21,476 nt of DNA from Pseudomonadaceae bacterium (GTDB lineage Bacteria > Pseudomonadota > Alphaproteobacteria > UBA2136 > UBA6156). Below are positions 14,822 to 21,476 of this stretch, one piece after another (position 1 is the stretch's first letter; each line of letters opens with the position of its first letter). The translations under genes and the position numbers were made by a program. The notes below the pieces were generated by a model. That model did not search any database and had not been told where the DNA came from. It saw nothing but the letters and a program-made list of their open reading frames with translations. Where the stretch lies: assembly GCA_947464215.1 (NCBI GenBank), contig CANHVX010000005.1:1-21476 (forward strand). The letters run 5' to 3'.

Positions 14822-15067
14822 CTAACGATTGTAAGCTTTGATGGCGTGGTTGACTGTGCGCAGTTTGCCAAGTTCGGCCCCCAACTTTGTTTGCTGGGTT
14901 TGCAGGGTGGCTACGGTGGTTTCTATGGCAGCCAGCACGGCGACCCTATCGGCGGGGGATATCTGTTCGACCTCAAGGGTGGCCAGCTGCGCAACCGCCG
15001 CCGGAAACGTTGCGGCGTCTGGGTGGCGCAGTGCTTCCAGCAGGGCGGTGAGAGATGACCTATCCAT
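14822..15067 (-). CDS. Unrecognised 81-aa helical protein in the export operon
   Basis: I do not recognise the family. The 81-residue protein is predicted all-helical, without membrane segment, signal peptide or cysteine: SLTALLEALRHPD, then ADRVAVLAAIETTVATLQTQ and TKLGAELGKLRTVNHAIKAY. The long C-terminal heptad-like helix ending in a conserved-looking AYNR resembles the general form of small flagellar export chaperones (FliT/FlgN type), but this is inference from shape and location. Its ATG (15067) directly follows the stop of the FlhB-like gene (TAGATG), and it ends seven bases before fliO, so it is part of the same transcript. Confidence 0.75.
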   Translation of the reverse strand: MDRSSLTALLEALRHPDAATFPAAVAQLATLEVEQISPADRVAVLAAIETTVATLQTQQTKLGAELGKLRTVNHAIKAYNR

Positions 15068-15358
15068 CTAGCGCGCCGCCTGCTTTTGGTTCACTTTATA
15101 AATATACGCAAAAATTTCGGCCACGATGGCGTAAACCTCGAGCGGTATTTCGGTATCTAATTCGACTTTTTCCAGAATCTCGATCAGGTCGGCGTCGCGG
15201 TGGATGGGAATATTGTGGCTTTGGGCCAATGCAATAATCCGCTCGGCGAGTTCCCCTTTACCCTTAGCCGTGAGTTTGGGTGCGGCGGACTGTTCTTTGT
15301 CGTATGCCAAAGCTGCGGCCTTCGTGACCGGCAGAGATACTTGATTTTGAGTTGGCAC
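15068..15358 (-). CDS. FlhB C-terminal-domain-like protein (FlhX/FlhB2 type)
   Basis: This small soluble protein resembles the cytoplasmic part of FlhB/YscU, the export switch that changes substrate from hook to filament. It shows AAALAYDKEQSAAPKLTAKGKGELAERI, then HNIPIHRDADLIEILEKVELDTEIPLEVYAIVAEIFAYIYKVN. The autocleavage NPTH and all membrane helices are missing, as in other free FlhX proteins. A 96-residue product from GTG 15358 fits the family length and has AAGGA ten bases upstream. A TTG at 15415 would give 115 residues but has no ribosome binding site. It is the first gene of the fliO-fliP operon. Its start region overlaps the sigma-54 promoter of fliK on the other strand. Confidence 0.85.
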   Translation of the reverse strand: MPTQNQVSLPVTKAAALAYDKEQSAAPKLTAKGKGELAERIIALAQSHNIPIHRDADLIEILEKVELDTEIPLEVYAIVAEIFAYIYKVNQKQAAR

Positions 15359-15368
15359 GCCTTTTGCA
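15353..15368 (+). promoter_or_regulatory. Sigma-54 promoter of fliK-flgD
   Basis: TGGCAC (15353-15358), five bases, TTGCA (15364-15368): a full consensus -24/-12 promoter with GG and GC ten bases apart. It lies 95 bases before the fliK ATG and overlaps the GTG start and upstream part of the divergent FlhB-like gene. Confidence 0.88.
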
Positions 15369-15463
15369 TCCTTGTTTCCAACGGTGTGGCGGTTGGGTGC
15401 TCTCTCTCCTTCCAACCCGCTGCCGCACTGTTATGAAATTCAGATTAGAGGAAGTAGGCCAAT

Positions 15464-17200
15464 ATGACCACTGCTGTTGTAACCCCCGCTGGTGCCGGAT
15501 TGGGCACGTTTGGTGCGTCTGGTGTGGGCGCTGCGGCCCCAACTGGGTTGGATGGCCTTTTTGGCATGGTTTTGGGTGGGCAGATTGCAGAAGATGGCTC
15601 TGTATTGCCCGAAACTGAGATTGGGCCGGTGATTGCCACGGCTGCGCCTGAGGTGGCCCTTGATGCGGGTTTGGCTGATGCTGTTTCAACCGCTGTAGCG
15701 CCTGTGACGGTGCAGGTTGGGGATTTGCCTATACAGGTGCGGGGAGATGCGGTTGCGCAGGATGCTGTGCAGGCTATGACGGTGCATATTCAGGTGATTT
15801 ACCAGCAGTTGGTAGGGCAAGGAGGATTCCAATTTGGTGCCAACGGGCAGGCTGGAGACTTGGCCGCGGCTTTGACCAAGCTTGGTATGCCTGCGGAACA
15901 GGCCCAGCAGCTAGCCGCGCGTATTGACACCATGATGAGTATTTTACAGGCCCAGCAAGATGCGTTGCGTGCAGCTGAGCCTTCGGCTTCTGGACAAGCA
16001 GTGGATATGACCGGATTGGTTGCCGTGCTGCTGGCCAGCATGGGGGTGCAGGTTGATGAAGGACGGCTGACATTGGCCGGCAAATCTGATGATTCTATGG
16101 CTCAGCTTGACCCGTTATTTGATGTGAATTCTGCAATGGTTCAGGTCTTTCAGGTGAGTGTTCAGGTAAGCCAAACGGTTACCGTGCAGGTGGATAGCCG
16201 CCAGCTTGCCCATGCGGTTGCCCATGCCAATCAGCGTAGCCGTGCCGGACTTGGTATCATGGACGGACTGCTGGGGCAGGATATACAAGCCCCTGTGAGC
16301 GCCCCGATAAGCCAGTCTTTCTCGAAAATTTCGGCCCAGCCCCATGTCGATGTGGCCTTGTTCCCGACAGATGGTGCTGGGGATGATATGGCGATTTCGT
16401 TGCAGGTTGCATTGCCCGATGTTGCCCAACAGGCCATACAACCCCATGTGGCTGTGGTTGAGGCGCGTTCGGCAGCTGTTGATATGCGTGGCAACGATAT
16501 GGCCGCCACCGTGGCGGCTGTGGGCGCCCGTGTGCGGACCGACGATGAGCTGAAAGAGCCTGAAGGTGTGACCGTATTTAAACTTAAAGAACACAATGGT
16601 GTTGCCGCCCTGCAGGCTTTGGCTGTGACAGCTTTGGAAAAAGCCAGTGACAGCAATACCAACCCCAATGCCGCCCTTTCCCCGTTTGGGAATGTGATGG
16701 TTCCCCACCTTGGTGCGGCTGAGAGCGCCAGTTCTACGGCGGCCACAGGAACTATTTTTGAGCGTATGGCGCAAGCCCAGGCCCATGGTGTGGCTAAGCA
16801 GGTTCAGCTTCAGGTCCAGAGCCTTGGCGACCAAGGTGGTGGGCAGGTGCGCATGATTCTTAACCCCCCGGATCTCGGGCGTGTGGATATTCAGCTAAAG
16901 ATCCATGAAGGGATGGTTTCGGGCTCGATTTCAGCGACCGACAGTGCTGTGGTTGAACAGCTGGCCCGCGATATCCAGAATTTGCGGCAAAGCTTCACCG
17001 ATGCTGGCCTGAAGGTTGGGGAACAAGGGATTTCGCTGATGCTTAATAATAACCCGCAGCAGCAGTCATCTCAGCAAGGGCGCGGCGAACAAGCCTTTGC
17101 TGGCCGCACGACACGCGATGGCGTGGCGGATGATGCAGCCCCCCTTTCTACCCCGGCAAGCTGGATTGCCCCTGACCGCATCATTGACGTACGCATTTAA
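15464..17200 (+). CDS. fliK: FliK, hook-length control protein
   Basis: FliK is exported during hook growth, measures hook length and triggers the FlhB switch. The 578-residue protein has a long, poorly conserved Ala/Gln/Val-rich N-terminal and middle part. A typical C-terminal Flg_hook domain follows at about 440-535: LQVQSLGDQGGGQVRMILNP, then PDLGRVDIQLKIHEGMVSGS and QLARDIQNLRQSFTDAGLKV, then a Gln/Asn-rich segment NNNPQQQSSQQGR. A run around residues 225-245 alternates Val and Gln (FQVSVQVSQTVTVQVDSRQ), suggesting amphipathic strands. No cysteine is present. GAGGAAG (15448-15454) supports the ATG at 15464. It is driven by the sigma-54 promoter at 15353, with flgD 15 bases downstream. Confidence 0.93.
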   Translation: MTTAVVTPAGAGLGTFGASGVGAAAPTGLDGLFGMVLGGQIAEDGSVLPETEIGPVIATAAPEVALDAGLADAVSTAVAPVTVQVGDLPIQVRGDAVAQDAVQAMTVHIQVIYQQLVGQGGFQFGANGQAGDLAAALTKLGMPAEQAQQLAARIDTMMSILQAQQDALRAAEPSASGQAVDMTGLVAVLLASMGVQVDEGRLTLAGKSDDSMAQLDPLFDVNSAMVQVFQVSVQVSQTVTVQVDSRQLAHAVAHANQRSRAGLGIMDGLLGQDIQAPVSAPISQSFSKISAQPHVDVALFPTDGAGDDMAISLQVALPDVAQQAIQPHVAVVEARSAAVDMRGNDMAATVAAVGARVRTDDELKEPEGVTVFKLKEHNGVAALQALAVTALEKASDSNTNPNAALSPFGNVMVPHLGAAESASSTAATGTIFERMAQAQAHGVAKQVQLQVQSLGDQGGGQVRMILNPPDLGRVDIQLKIHEGMVSGSISATDSAVVEQLARDIQNLRQSFTDAGLKVGEQGISLMLNNNPQQQSSQQGRGEQAFAGRTTRDGVADDAAPLSTPASWIAPDRIIDVRI

Positions 17201-17215
17201 CGAGAGGCTGATTTT

Positions 17216-17890
17216 ATGACAACCACATCTGCAACATCTGGCTCTTCGGCGGCGGGCGCTTTAACCGCAGCAGCGACTGGCAATACCGGCCTTAATACAG
17301 TTAACTTTGATACCTTTTTAAAATTACTGGTTGCTCAGCTGAAAAACCAAGACCCCTTGAACCCTTTGGACGGCACCCAGTTTACGGGACAAATTGCCCA
17401 GTTCTCGACCCTGGAACAACAGATTAATGGCAATAACTATTTGAAAGAAATTTTGGCCCAGCGCGATTTTGGCGAACAAACGCTTGCCAACAGTTATTTG
17501 GGTAAAGAGGTTTTGGGGCCCGGTAACCTTTTGGTAAAAGACAGTGCTACCGAAGAATTTGGTTACACGGTTGGGAAAAATGCCAAGCAAGTGATGATTG
17601 AGATTATAAGCAACGCCACAGGCCAAACTGTTCGGGAGTTGAAAGGCGATATTGCCGCAGGCAGCCACACCATGACCTGGGATGGTAAGAACGATAAAGG
17701 TGAAGCCGTGAATAATGGCACGTTTACTGTGCGCATGACTTCGCGTGATGTGGATGGCAAGGTGGTGGCTTCTTCCGCCAGCGTCTATGGCCAGGTGAGT
17801 GGTGTTTTGAACGAGGCCGGAAAAATTTCCCTGCAAACAAAAGATGGACGCAAATTTGCGACCAGCGACGTTTTGGGCGTGCGGATGTAA
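17216..17890 (+). CDS. flgD: FlgD, hook cap (hook assembly) protein
   Basis: FlgD forms the temporary cap on which FlgE polymerises. The 224-residue protein has a disordered Ser/Thr/Ala-rich N-terminus. The conserved FlgD motif follows: FDTFLKLLVAQLKNQDPLNP (residues 31-50), then GTQFTGQIAQFSTLEQQIN. The C-terminal half shows the tudor/Fn3-like FLG domain: GQTVRELKGDIAAGSHTMTW, then DGKNDKGEAVNNGTFTVRM. It follows fliK in one sigma-54 operon. A separate sigma-54 promoter begins three bases after its stop and drives flgE, with no terminator visible between them. Confidence 0.96.
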   Translation: MTTTSATSGSSAAGALTAAATGNTGLNTVNFDTFLKLLVAQLKNQDPLNPLDGTQFTGQIAQFSTLEQQINGNNYLKEILAQRDFGEQTLANSYLGKEVLGPGNLLVKDSATEEFGYTVGKNAKQVMIEIISNATGQTVRELKGDIAAGSHTMTWDGKNDKGEAVNNGTFTVRMTSRDVDGKVVASSASVYGQVSGVLNEAGKISLQTKDGRKFATSDVLGVRM

Positions 17891-17892
17891 GT

Positions 17893-17908
17893 TGGCACAC
17901 CCTTTGCA
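17893..17908 (+). promoter_or_regulatory. Sigma-54 promoter of flgE
   Basis: TGGCAC (17893-17898), five bases, TTGCA (17904-17908): a full consensus with GG (17894-17895) and GC (17906-17907) ten bases apart. It starts three bases after the flgD stop and lies 49 bases before the flgE ATG. A TATAAT-like sequence (17912-17917) just downstream is probably coincidental. Confidence 0.9.
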
Positions 17909-17957
17909 AGATATAATTTAACAGCGACAAACGCACGGTAACACAGGAGACGATACG

Positions 17958-19607
17958 ATGGGTTTATTTGGAGCGATGACGGCCAGTGTGAGTGGACTTG
18001 GTGCCCAAGGCCAAGCCATTTCGGTGATTTCGGACAACTTGGCTAACACCAACACCATTGGTTATAAATCTAGCCGTGCCTTGTTTTCTCAGCTTGTGAC
18101 CAGCAATGGGGGGGGGGTTGCGTATAACTCGGGTGGCGTGGATACCAATGTGCTACGTGATCAGGCGGCGCAAGGAAGTTTTAATAGCACCAGCAGCAAG
18201 ACCGATTTGGCCATTTCGGGCAATGGATTCTTCCGTGTGGCGGACAATAAAACAAACTCGACCAGCACAAGCTATTTTTATACCCGTGCCGGCAGTTTTG
18301 CCGAAGACAAAGAAGGATTTTTGGTGAACCCAGATGGATTTTATCTCCAGGGTTGGAAAACAGATTCTGCCGGTAACATATTGAATATTCAGGACCCGCA
18401 GGCTGTTGAATTGCAAAGTGTAGGGGTGAGCGCACAGGCAACCAATGCATTGAGCATTGACGCCAACCTGACCAGCACCCGTGCATTGAATGGAAACTTT
18501 AATACATCTGCAGCCTTGAATACGTCTTTGGATGCTATGGTGGCCACGCCGACGCAGTTTGATTATATCACTGACTTGCGTGTGTATGACGCCCAAGGTG
18601 GTGCTCGCGACCTTACTATCGGATTTTCTAAAAAAGCAGCCAACAACTGGAGCTGGGCCATTTATACGGATGGGGCGAATGTGCAGGGGGGTACTGCGGG
18701 CACTAATTTGCGAATTGGCCAGGGTGATCTTCGCTTTACCACGACGGGTGCGCTTAAATTTGCATCGGGAACAACCTTAAACACGACATGGTCGGGTGGG
18801 GTGAATACCAGTAATATCACTCTGAACTTTGGCGATTATGTAGGTGGCCCCATTGCGGCTGCCAGTGGAACGGTTCCTGCTAGTTTTACAAACCACTTTT
18901 TGGATGTTTCGGTGGAAAATAACTCCTTTCCGACGGGGCAGTATACCCTTGTGAAAACAACCACGCCCACCTATGAGTTGCGCGCCGGTGATGGCACTGG
19001 TGGTGCTGCAGTTGAAACAGGTATTGCCCAGATTTCTGCCAGCGGAACCCGTGAAATTTACTTCCCGACCAGTGGCGTTCGCTTTACCGTTTCCACCAAC
19101 TTTGACGAAACGACGCCGGGTGTTGCGACTGCGATGGGCACGTTTACCGTGAATACCCAAACCCAGCTTGATGAAGGTTTGGGGAATGATGGTGTAACCC
19201 AGCTTGCGGCCAGTTTTAACACCAGTTCGGTTAACCAGGATGGGTTTGGTGCCGGGCAGTTGAGTGGTATTGCTGTTGATGAAAATGGTTTTGTAAACGG
19301 AACCTTTACTAACGGAGAAACCAAAAAGCTGTATAAAGTTGCCTTGGCTGTGTTCCAGAACCCGCGCGGGTTGGACACTGTGAGCGGTAGTTTGCTCAGC
19401 ACCACCGAAGCCAGCGGACAGGCCTTGCTGAAACAGGCTGGCCTTGGCGGAACGGGCCGTATTGTGGGGGGGAGCCTTGAAGGCAGCACCACCGACATTG
19501 CTGGTGAGTTTTCCAACATGATTGTGGCTCAGCGTGCCTTCCAGGCTAGCAGCAAAGTGATTACCACCGTGGACCAAATGCTGAACGAGCTCCTTCAGCT
19601 ACGCTAG
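17958..19607 (+). CDS. flgE: FlgE, flagellar hook protein
   Basis: FlgE builds the hook joining rod and filament. The 549-residue protein starts with the rod/hook N-terminal motif LFGAMTASVSGLGAQGQAIS, then VISDNLANTNTIGYKSSRAL. The FlgE D1 segment AISGNGFFRVADN, the TRAGSFAEDKEGFLVNPDGFY motif and a variable central region come next. The end has GEFSNMIVAQRAFQASSKVI then TTVDQMLNELLQLR. It is longer than Salmonella FlgE (about 400), the surplus being in the central outer domains. AGGAG before the ATG at 17958 fits. A run of ten G (18108-18117) encodes residues 51-53 and part of 54; loss or gain of one G would truncate the protein early. A strong terminator follows. Confidence 0.96.
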   Translation: MGLFGAMTASVSGLGAQGQAISVISDNLANTNTIGYKSSRALFSQLVTSNGGGVAYNSGGVDTNVLRDQAAQGSFNSTSSKTDLAISGNGFFRVADNKTNSTSTSYFYTRAGSFAEDKEGFLVNPDGFYLQGWKTDSAGNILNIQDPQAVELQSVGVSAQATNALSIDANLTSTRALNGNFNTSAALNTSLDAMVATPTQFDYITDLRVYDAQGGARDLTIGFSKKAANNWSWAIYTDGANVQGGTAGTNLRIGQGDLRFTTTGALKFASGTTLNTTWSGGVNTSNITLNFGDYVGGPIAAASGTVPASFTNHFLDVSVENNSFPTGQYTLVKTTTPTYELRAGDGTGGAAVETGIAQISASGTREIYFPTSGVRFTVSTNFDETTPGVATAMGTFTVNTQTQLDEGLGNDGVTQLAASFNTSSVNQDGFGAGQLSGIAVDENGFVNGTFTNGETKKLYKVALAVFQNPRGLDTVSGSLLSTTEASGQALLKQAGLGGTGRIVGGSLEGSTTDIAGEFSNMIVAQRAFQASSKVITTVDQMLNELLQLR

Positions 19608-19688
19608 GCCTTGGGTGGTTGACCTGTTTACGCGGCTTGGCGGGACGCTCTCTCTCCCTTTGTGCCTTCTGGGTATGCGTAAAAAAAC

Positions 19689-19717
19689 AGCGGTGGGCTT
19701 TGGCCTGCCGCTTTTTT
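19689..19717 (+). terminator. Intrinsic terminator after flgE
   Basis: A 10-bp stem (19689-19698 with 19703-19712, two G-T wobbles) with a TTTG loop is followed by T6 (19712-19717) and preceded by A7 (19681-19687). It ends the flgE transcript 82 bases past its stop and separates it from fumC. The fumC promoter was not identified in the 34 bases left before its start, so it may overlap this terminator or lie upstream of it. Confidence 0.88.
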
Positions 19718-19751
19718 GCTTTAACGTTGTGGCACAGGAAAGGGTTTTTTT

Positions 19752-21170
19752 ATGGCCAAACTTAAAAGCGTTGCATCTGCGCGCATGGAACGGGACAGCA
19801 TGGGGGATGTTGCGGTTCCCGCGGACCGCTATTGGGGCGCGCAAACCCAACGCAGCAAAGATAATTTTCTGATTGGTGGTGAGGCCCGTTATAGTTTTAC
19901 GCCTCGGTTTATTGCGGCTTATGCCTTACTTAAAAAGGCCGCAGCGCAAGCCAATGGCCAACTTAAATTGGTGGATGCAAAAGTTGTAAAAGCCATTGTG
20001 GCGGCGGCCGATGAGGTTATTGCCGGCAAGCTTGAGGGGAATTTCCCCCTTGTGGTCTGGCAGACGGGAAGTGGCACCCAAACCAATATGAACCTCAATG
20101 AAGTTATCGCCGGGCGGGCCAATGAGATGCTTTTGGGCACCCGTGGTGGCAAGGCGCCTGTTCACCCCAATGACCACGTTAACCGCGGGCAAAGCAGTAA
20201 CGATACGTTCCCCACTGCGATGCACATGGCAACAGCGGACGCGTTAGCGCGTGACGTATTGCCTGCTCTGGCGAGTCTCCGTAAAGCCCTTGAGAAGAAA
20301 GCCAAAGCCTGGCAAAAAATTATTAAAACCGGCCGCACGCATTTGCAGGATGCCACGCCTTTGACATTGGGGCAGGAATTTGGAGCTTTTGCTGCACAAC
20401 TGGCGTTTGCCGAGCGAGAAATAAATAAAGCCTTGGATGCTGTGCTGGTGTTGCCGATTGGGGGCACGGCCGTAGGAACGGGTTTGAATACGCATGCCAA
20501 ATTCCCCGCGTTGTTTGTGAAATATGCGGCGGCGTGTGGATTGAAATTCCGTGAGATGGACAATAAGTTTTTTGGATTGGCCGCCCATGAGCCTTTACTG
20601 CAGGCTAGTGCTACCCTGCGCACGGCTGCCGTGGCGTGTATGAAAATTGCCAATGATATCCGATTGCTAGGCAGTGGACCCCGCTGTGGCTTGAATGAAT
20701 TGAACCTGCCGGCCAATGAGCCGGGGAGTTCGATTATGCCCGGCAAGGTGAACCCAACACAATGTGAGGCGCTCAGCATGGTGTGTTGCCAAGTGATTGG
20801 CAATGATGCGGCCGTATGTGCCGGAGCCATGCAAGGGCATTTGCAGCTGAATGTGTTCAAGCCTCTTATCATCCATAATATTCTACACTCGGCCCAATTG
20901 TTGAGTGAGGCTGTGGCAAGTTTTGAGGCCAATTGTGTGGATGGTATTGAGCCTAATCTCCCCCAAATTGAACGCCACCTTGCCAATAGCCTGATGTTGG
21001 TAACCGCCCTGAACCCTGTGATTGGTTATGACAAGGCTGCCCAGGTTGCTAAAAAAGCCCTTAAAGACAACATGAGCTTGCAGGAAGCGGCTACCGCTTT
21101 GGGCTTTTTGGATGCCAAAACATTTGCCGCGAAAGTGCGGCCAGAAACCATGCTCGGGCCGGATAAGTAG
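19752..21170 (+). CDS. fumC: Class II fumarate hydratase
   Basis: FumC converts fumarate to L-malate in the citric acid cycle; it is a cytoplasmic homotetramer without an iron-sulfur cluster. The 472-residue length is close to that of E. coli FumC. Seen in order: the N-terminal DSMGDVAVPADRYWGAQTQR, the substrate-binding GSGTQTNMNLNEVIAGRA and GQSSNDTFPTAMH, then TGRTHLQDATPLTLGQEF (H197). The fumarase/aspartase signature GSSIMPGKVN is at 325-334. The full set favours FumC over aspartase or argininosuccinate lyase. AGGAAAGG (19736-19743) supports the ATG at 19752. It has no functional link to the flagellar genes; the next gene starts five bases after its stop. Confidence 0.96.
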   Translation: MAKLKSVASARMERDSMGDVAVPADRYWGAQTQRSKDNFLIGGEARYSFTPRFIAAYALLKKAAAQANGQLKLVDAKVVKAIVAAADEVIAGKLEGNFPLVVWQTGSGTQTNMNLNEVIAGRANEMLLGTRGGKAPVHPNDHVNRGQSSNDTFPTAMHMATADALARDVLPALASLRKALEKKAKAWQKIIKTGRTHLQDATPLTLGQEFGAFAAQLAFAEREINKALDAVLVLPIGGTAVGTGLNTHAKFPALFVKYAAACGLKFREMDNKFFGLAAHEPLLQASATLRTAAVACMKIANDIRLLGSGPRCGLNELNLPANEPGSSIMPGKVNPTQCEALSMVCCQVIGNDAAVCAGAMQGHLQLNVFKPLIIHNILHSAQLLSEAVASFEANCVDGIEPNLPQIERHLANSLMLVTALNPVIGYDKAAQVAKKALKDNMSLQEAATALGFLDAKTFAAKVRPETMLGPDK

Positions 21171-21175
21171 CCCCC

Positions 21176-21476
21176 ATGCCCGTGGATTACCCTGCCGCGC
21201 AGTGGCGGCCGAGCCCGAACTTTCGGCCCCGTCGCCCGGGTGAAGTGGTGAGACTGGTGGTGATGCATGGCACCTGGATGGCCGGAGATGCCTCGGCGTT
21301 GGCGCGTTTATGCGATGCGGCGGCGGAAGTGAGCTGCCATTATTATATTGCGCGTGATGGTGTGGTTACCCAATTGGTACGGGAAGCTGATGTTGCGTGG
21401 CATGCTGGCAAAAGCCAATGGCAGTTTGGTGATGAAGTGGTGGAGGGGCTTAACCCCCTAAGTTTAGGTATTGAAC
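21176..21476 (+). CDS. AmpD-like N-acetylmuramoyl-L-alanine amidase (3' truncated)
   Basis: The first 100 residues of an Amidase_2 zinc enzyme are present; the gene runs off the right edge. This family cleaves the bond between N-acetylmuramic acid and L-alanine in cell-wall fragments. Seen: the SPNFRPRRPG entry segment, the first probable zinc histidine H31 in VVMHGTWM, then SCHYYIARDGVVTQLVREAD and VAWHAGKSQW. LNPLSLGIE at the edge matches the family's LNxxSIGIE. No signal peptide is visible, which favours the cytoplasmic AmpD recycling type over AmiD. The ATG at 21176 lies five bases after the fumC stop without a clear Shine-Dalgarno, so translation may be coupled to fumC. The remaining zinc ligand and active-site residues lie outside the window. 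Confidence 0.9.
   Translation, partial: MPVDYPAAQWRPSPNFRPRRPGEVVRLVVMHGTWMAGDASALARLCDAAAEVSCHYYIARDGVVTQLVREADVAWHAGKSQWQFGDEVVEGLNPLSLGIE

Noticed and set aside
16136..16200. Val/Gln alternation in FliK as a nucleotide tandem repeat
   Set aside because: The codons vary and no regular DNA repeat unit is visible; it is a low-complexity protein segment common in FliK central regions.
16115..16834. 239-codon minus-strand frame opposite fliK
   Set aside because: It is a shadow of the fliK frame; no domain or plausible start signal.
17912..17917. TATAAT sequence downstream of the flgE sigma-54 promoter as a sigma-70 -10 box
   Set aside because: No -35 box at suitable distance; it falls at or near the expected sigma-54 transcription start, so it is more likely part of the AT-rich melting region.
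18777..19577. 266-codon minus-strand frame opposite flgE
   Set aside because: It is a shadow of flgE codon bias; no recognisable protein features.
20162..20986. 274-codon minus-strand frame opposite fumC
   Set aside because: It lies inside a complete, motif-verified fumC; no supporting signal.

Overview
The window is a chromosomal segment of a moderately GC-rich alphaproteobacterium, most likely of the Rhodospirillales/Micavibrio side of the class. This placement is inferred from three things: FliM carries an acidic extension before its EIDSLLG motif, a DUF6468-type gene follows fliM, and FlhF/FlhG, FliD, FliS and sigma-54 flagellar promoters occur together. FlhF plus FlhG suggests a polar flagellum. 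No mobile element, CRISPR array, tRNA or rRNA was seen.

Layout. Positions 1-2823: the tail of an unrecognised gene and a strong terminator; a possible small proline-rich gene on the minus strand that starts head-to-head with uvrC; uvrC itself; and a small orphan gene with its own promoter, TTG start and terminator. Positions 2865-4727 (minus strand): two YceI-family periplasmic proteins flanking a cytochrome b561, like the E. coli yceJ-yceI pair plus an extra yceI. The first of these genes has a promoter overlaid by a 27-bp near-palindrome that looks like a repressor operator. Positions 4800-6625 (minus strand): flhF-flhG, translationally coupled, for placing and counting flagella.

Positions 6779-19607 are a flagellar cluster. 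The late filament genes flagellin, flaG-like, fliD and fliS come first. Then come fliL, fliM and a DUF6468-type gene. A convergent minus-strand block follows, encoding an FlhB-like switch protein, an 81-aa protein, fliO and fliP. Last are fliK-flgD and flgE on the plus strand. Three consensus sigma-54 (-24/-12) promoters precede flagellin, fliK-flgD and flgE, and a weaker one precedes fliD. Hook length control (FliK), hook cap (FlgD), hook (FlgE) and filament therefore appear to form one RpoN-controlled class, while switch and export genes use other promoters. fliN, fliQ, fliR, flhA and full-length flhB are not in the window. After a strong terminator come fumC and the start of an AmpD-like amidase.

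Most of the window is conventional. The points most worth a second look are a G10 tract early in flgE, two cysteines in the flagellin variable domain, the operator-like palindrome before the YceI gene, a sigma-54 promoter overlapping the start of the divergent flhB-like gene, and three small genes of unknown function.
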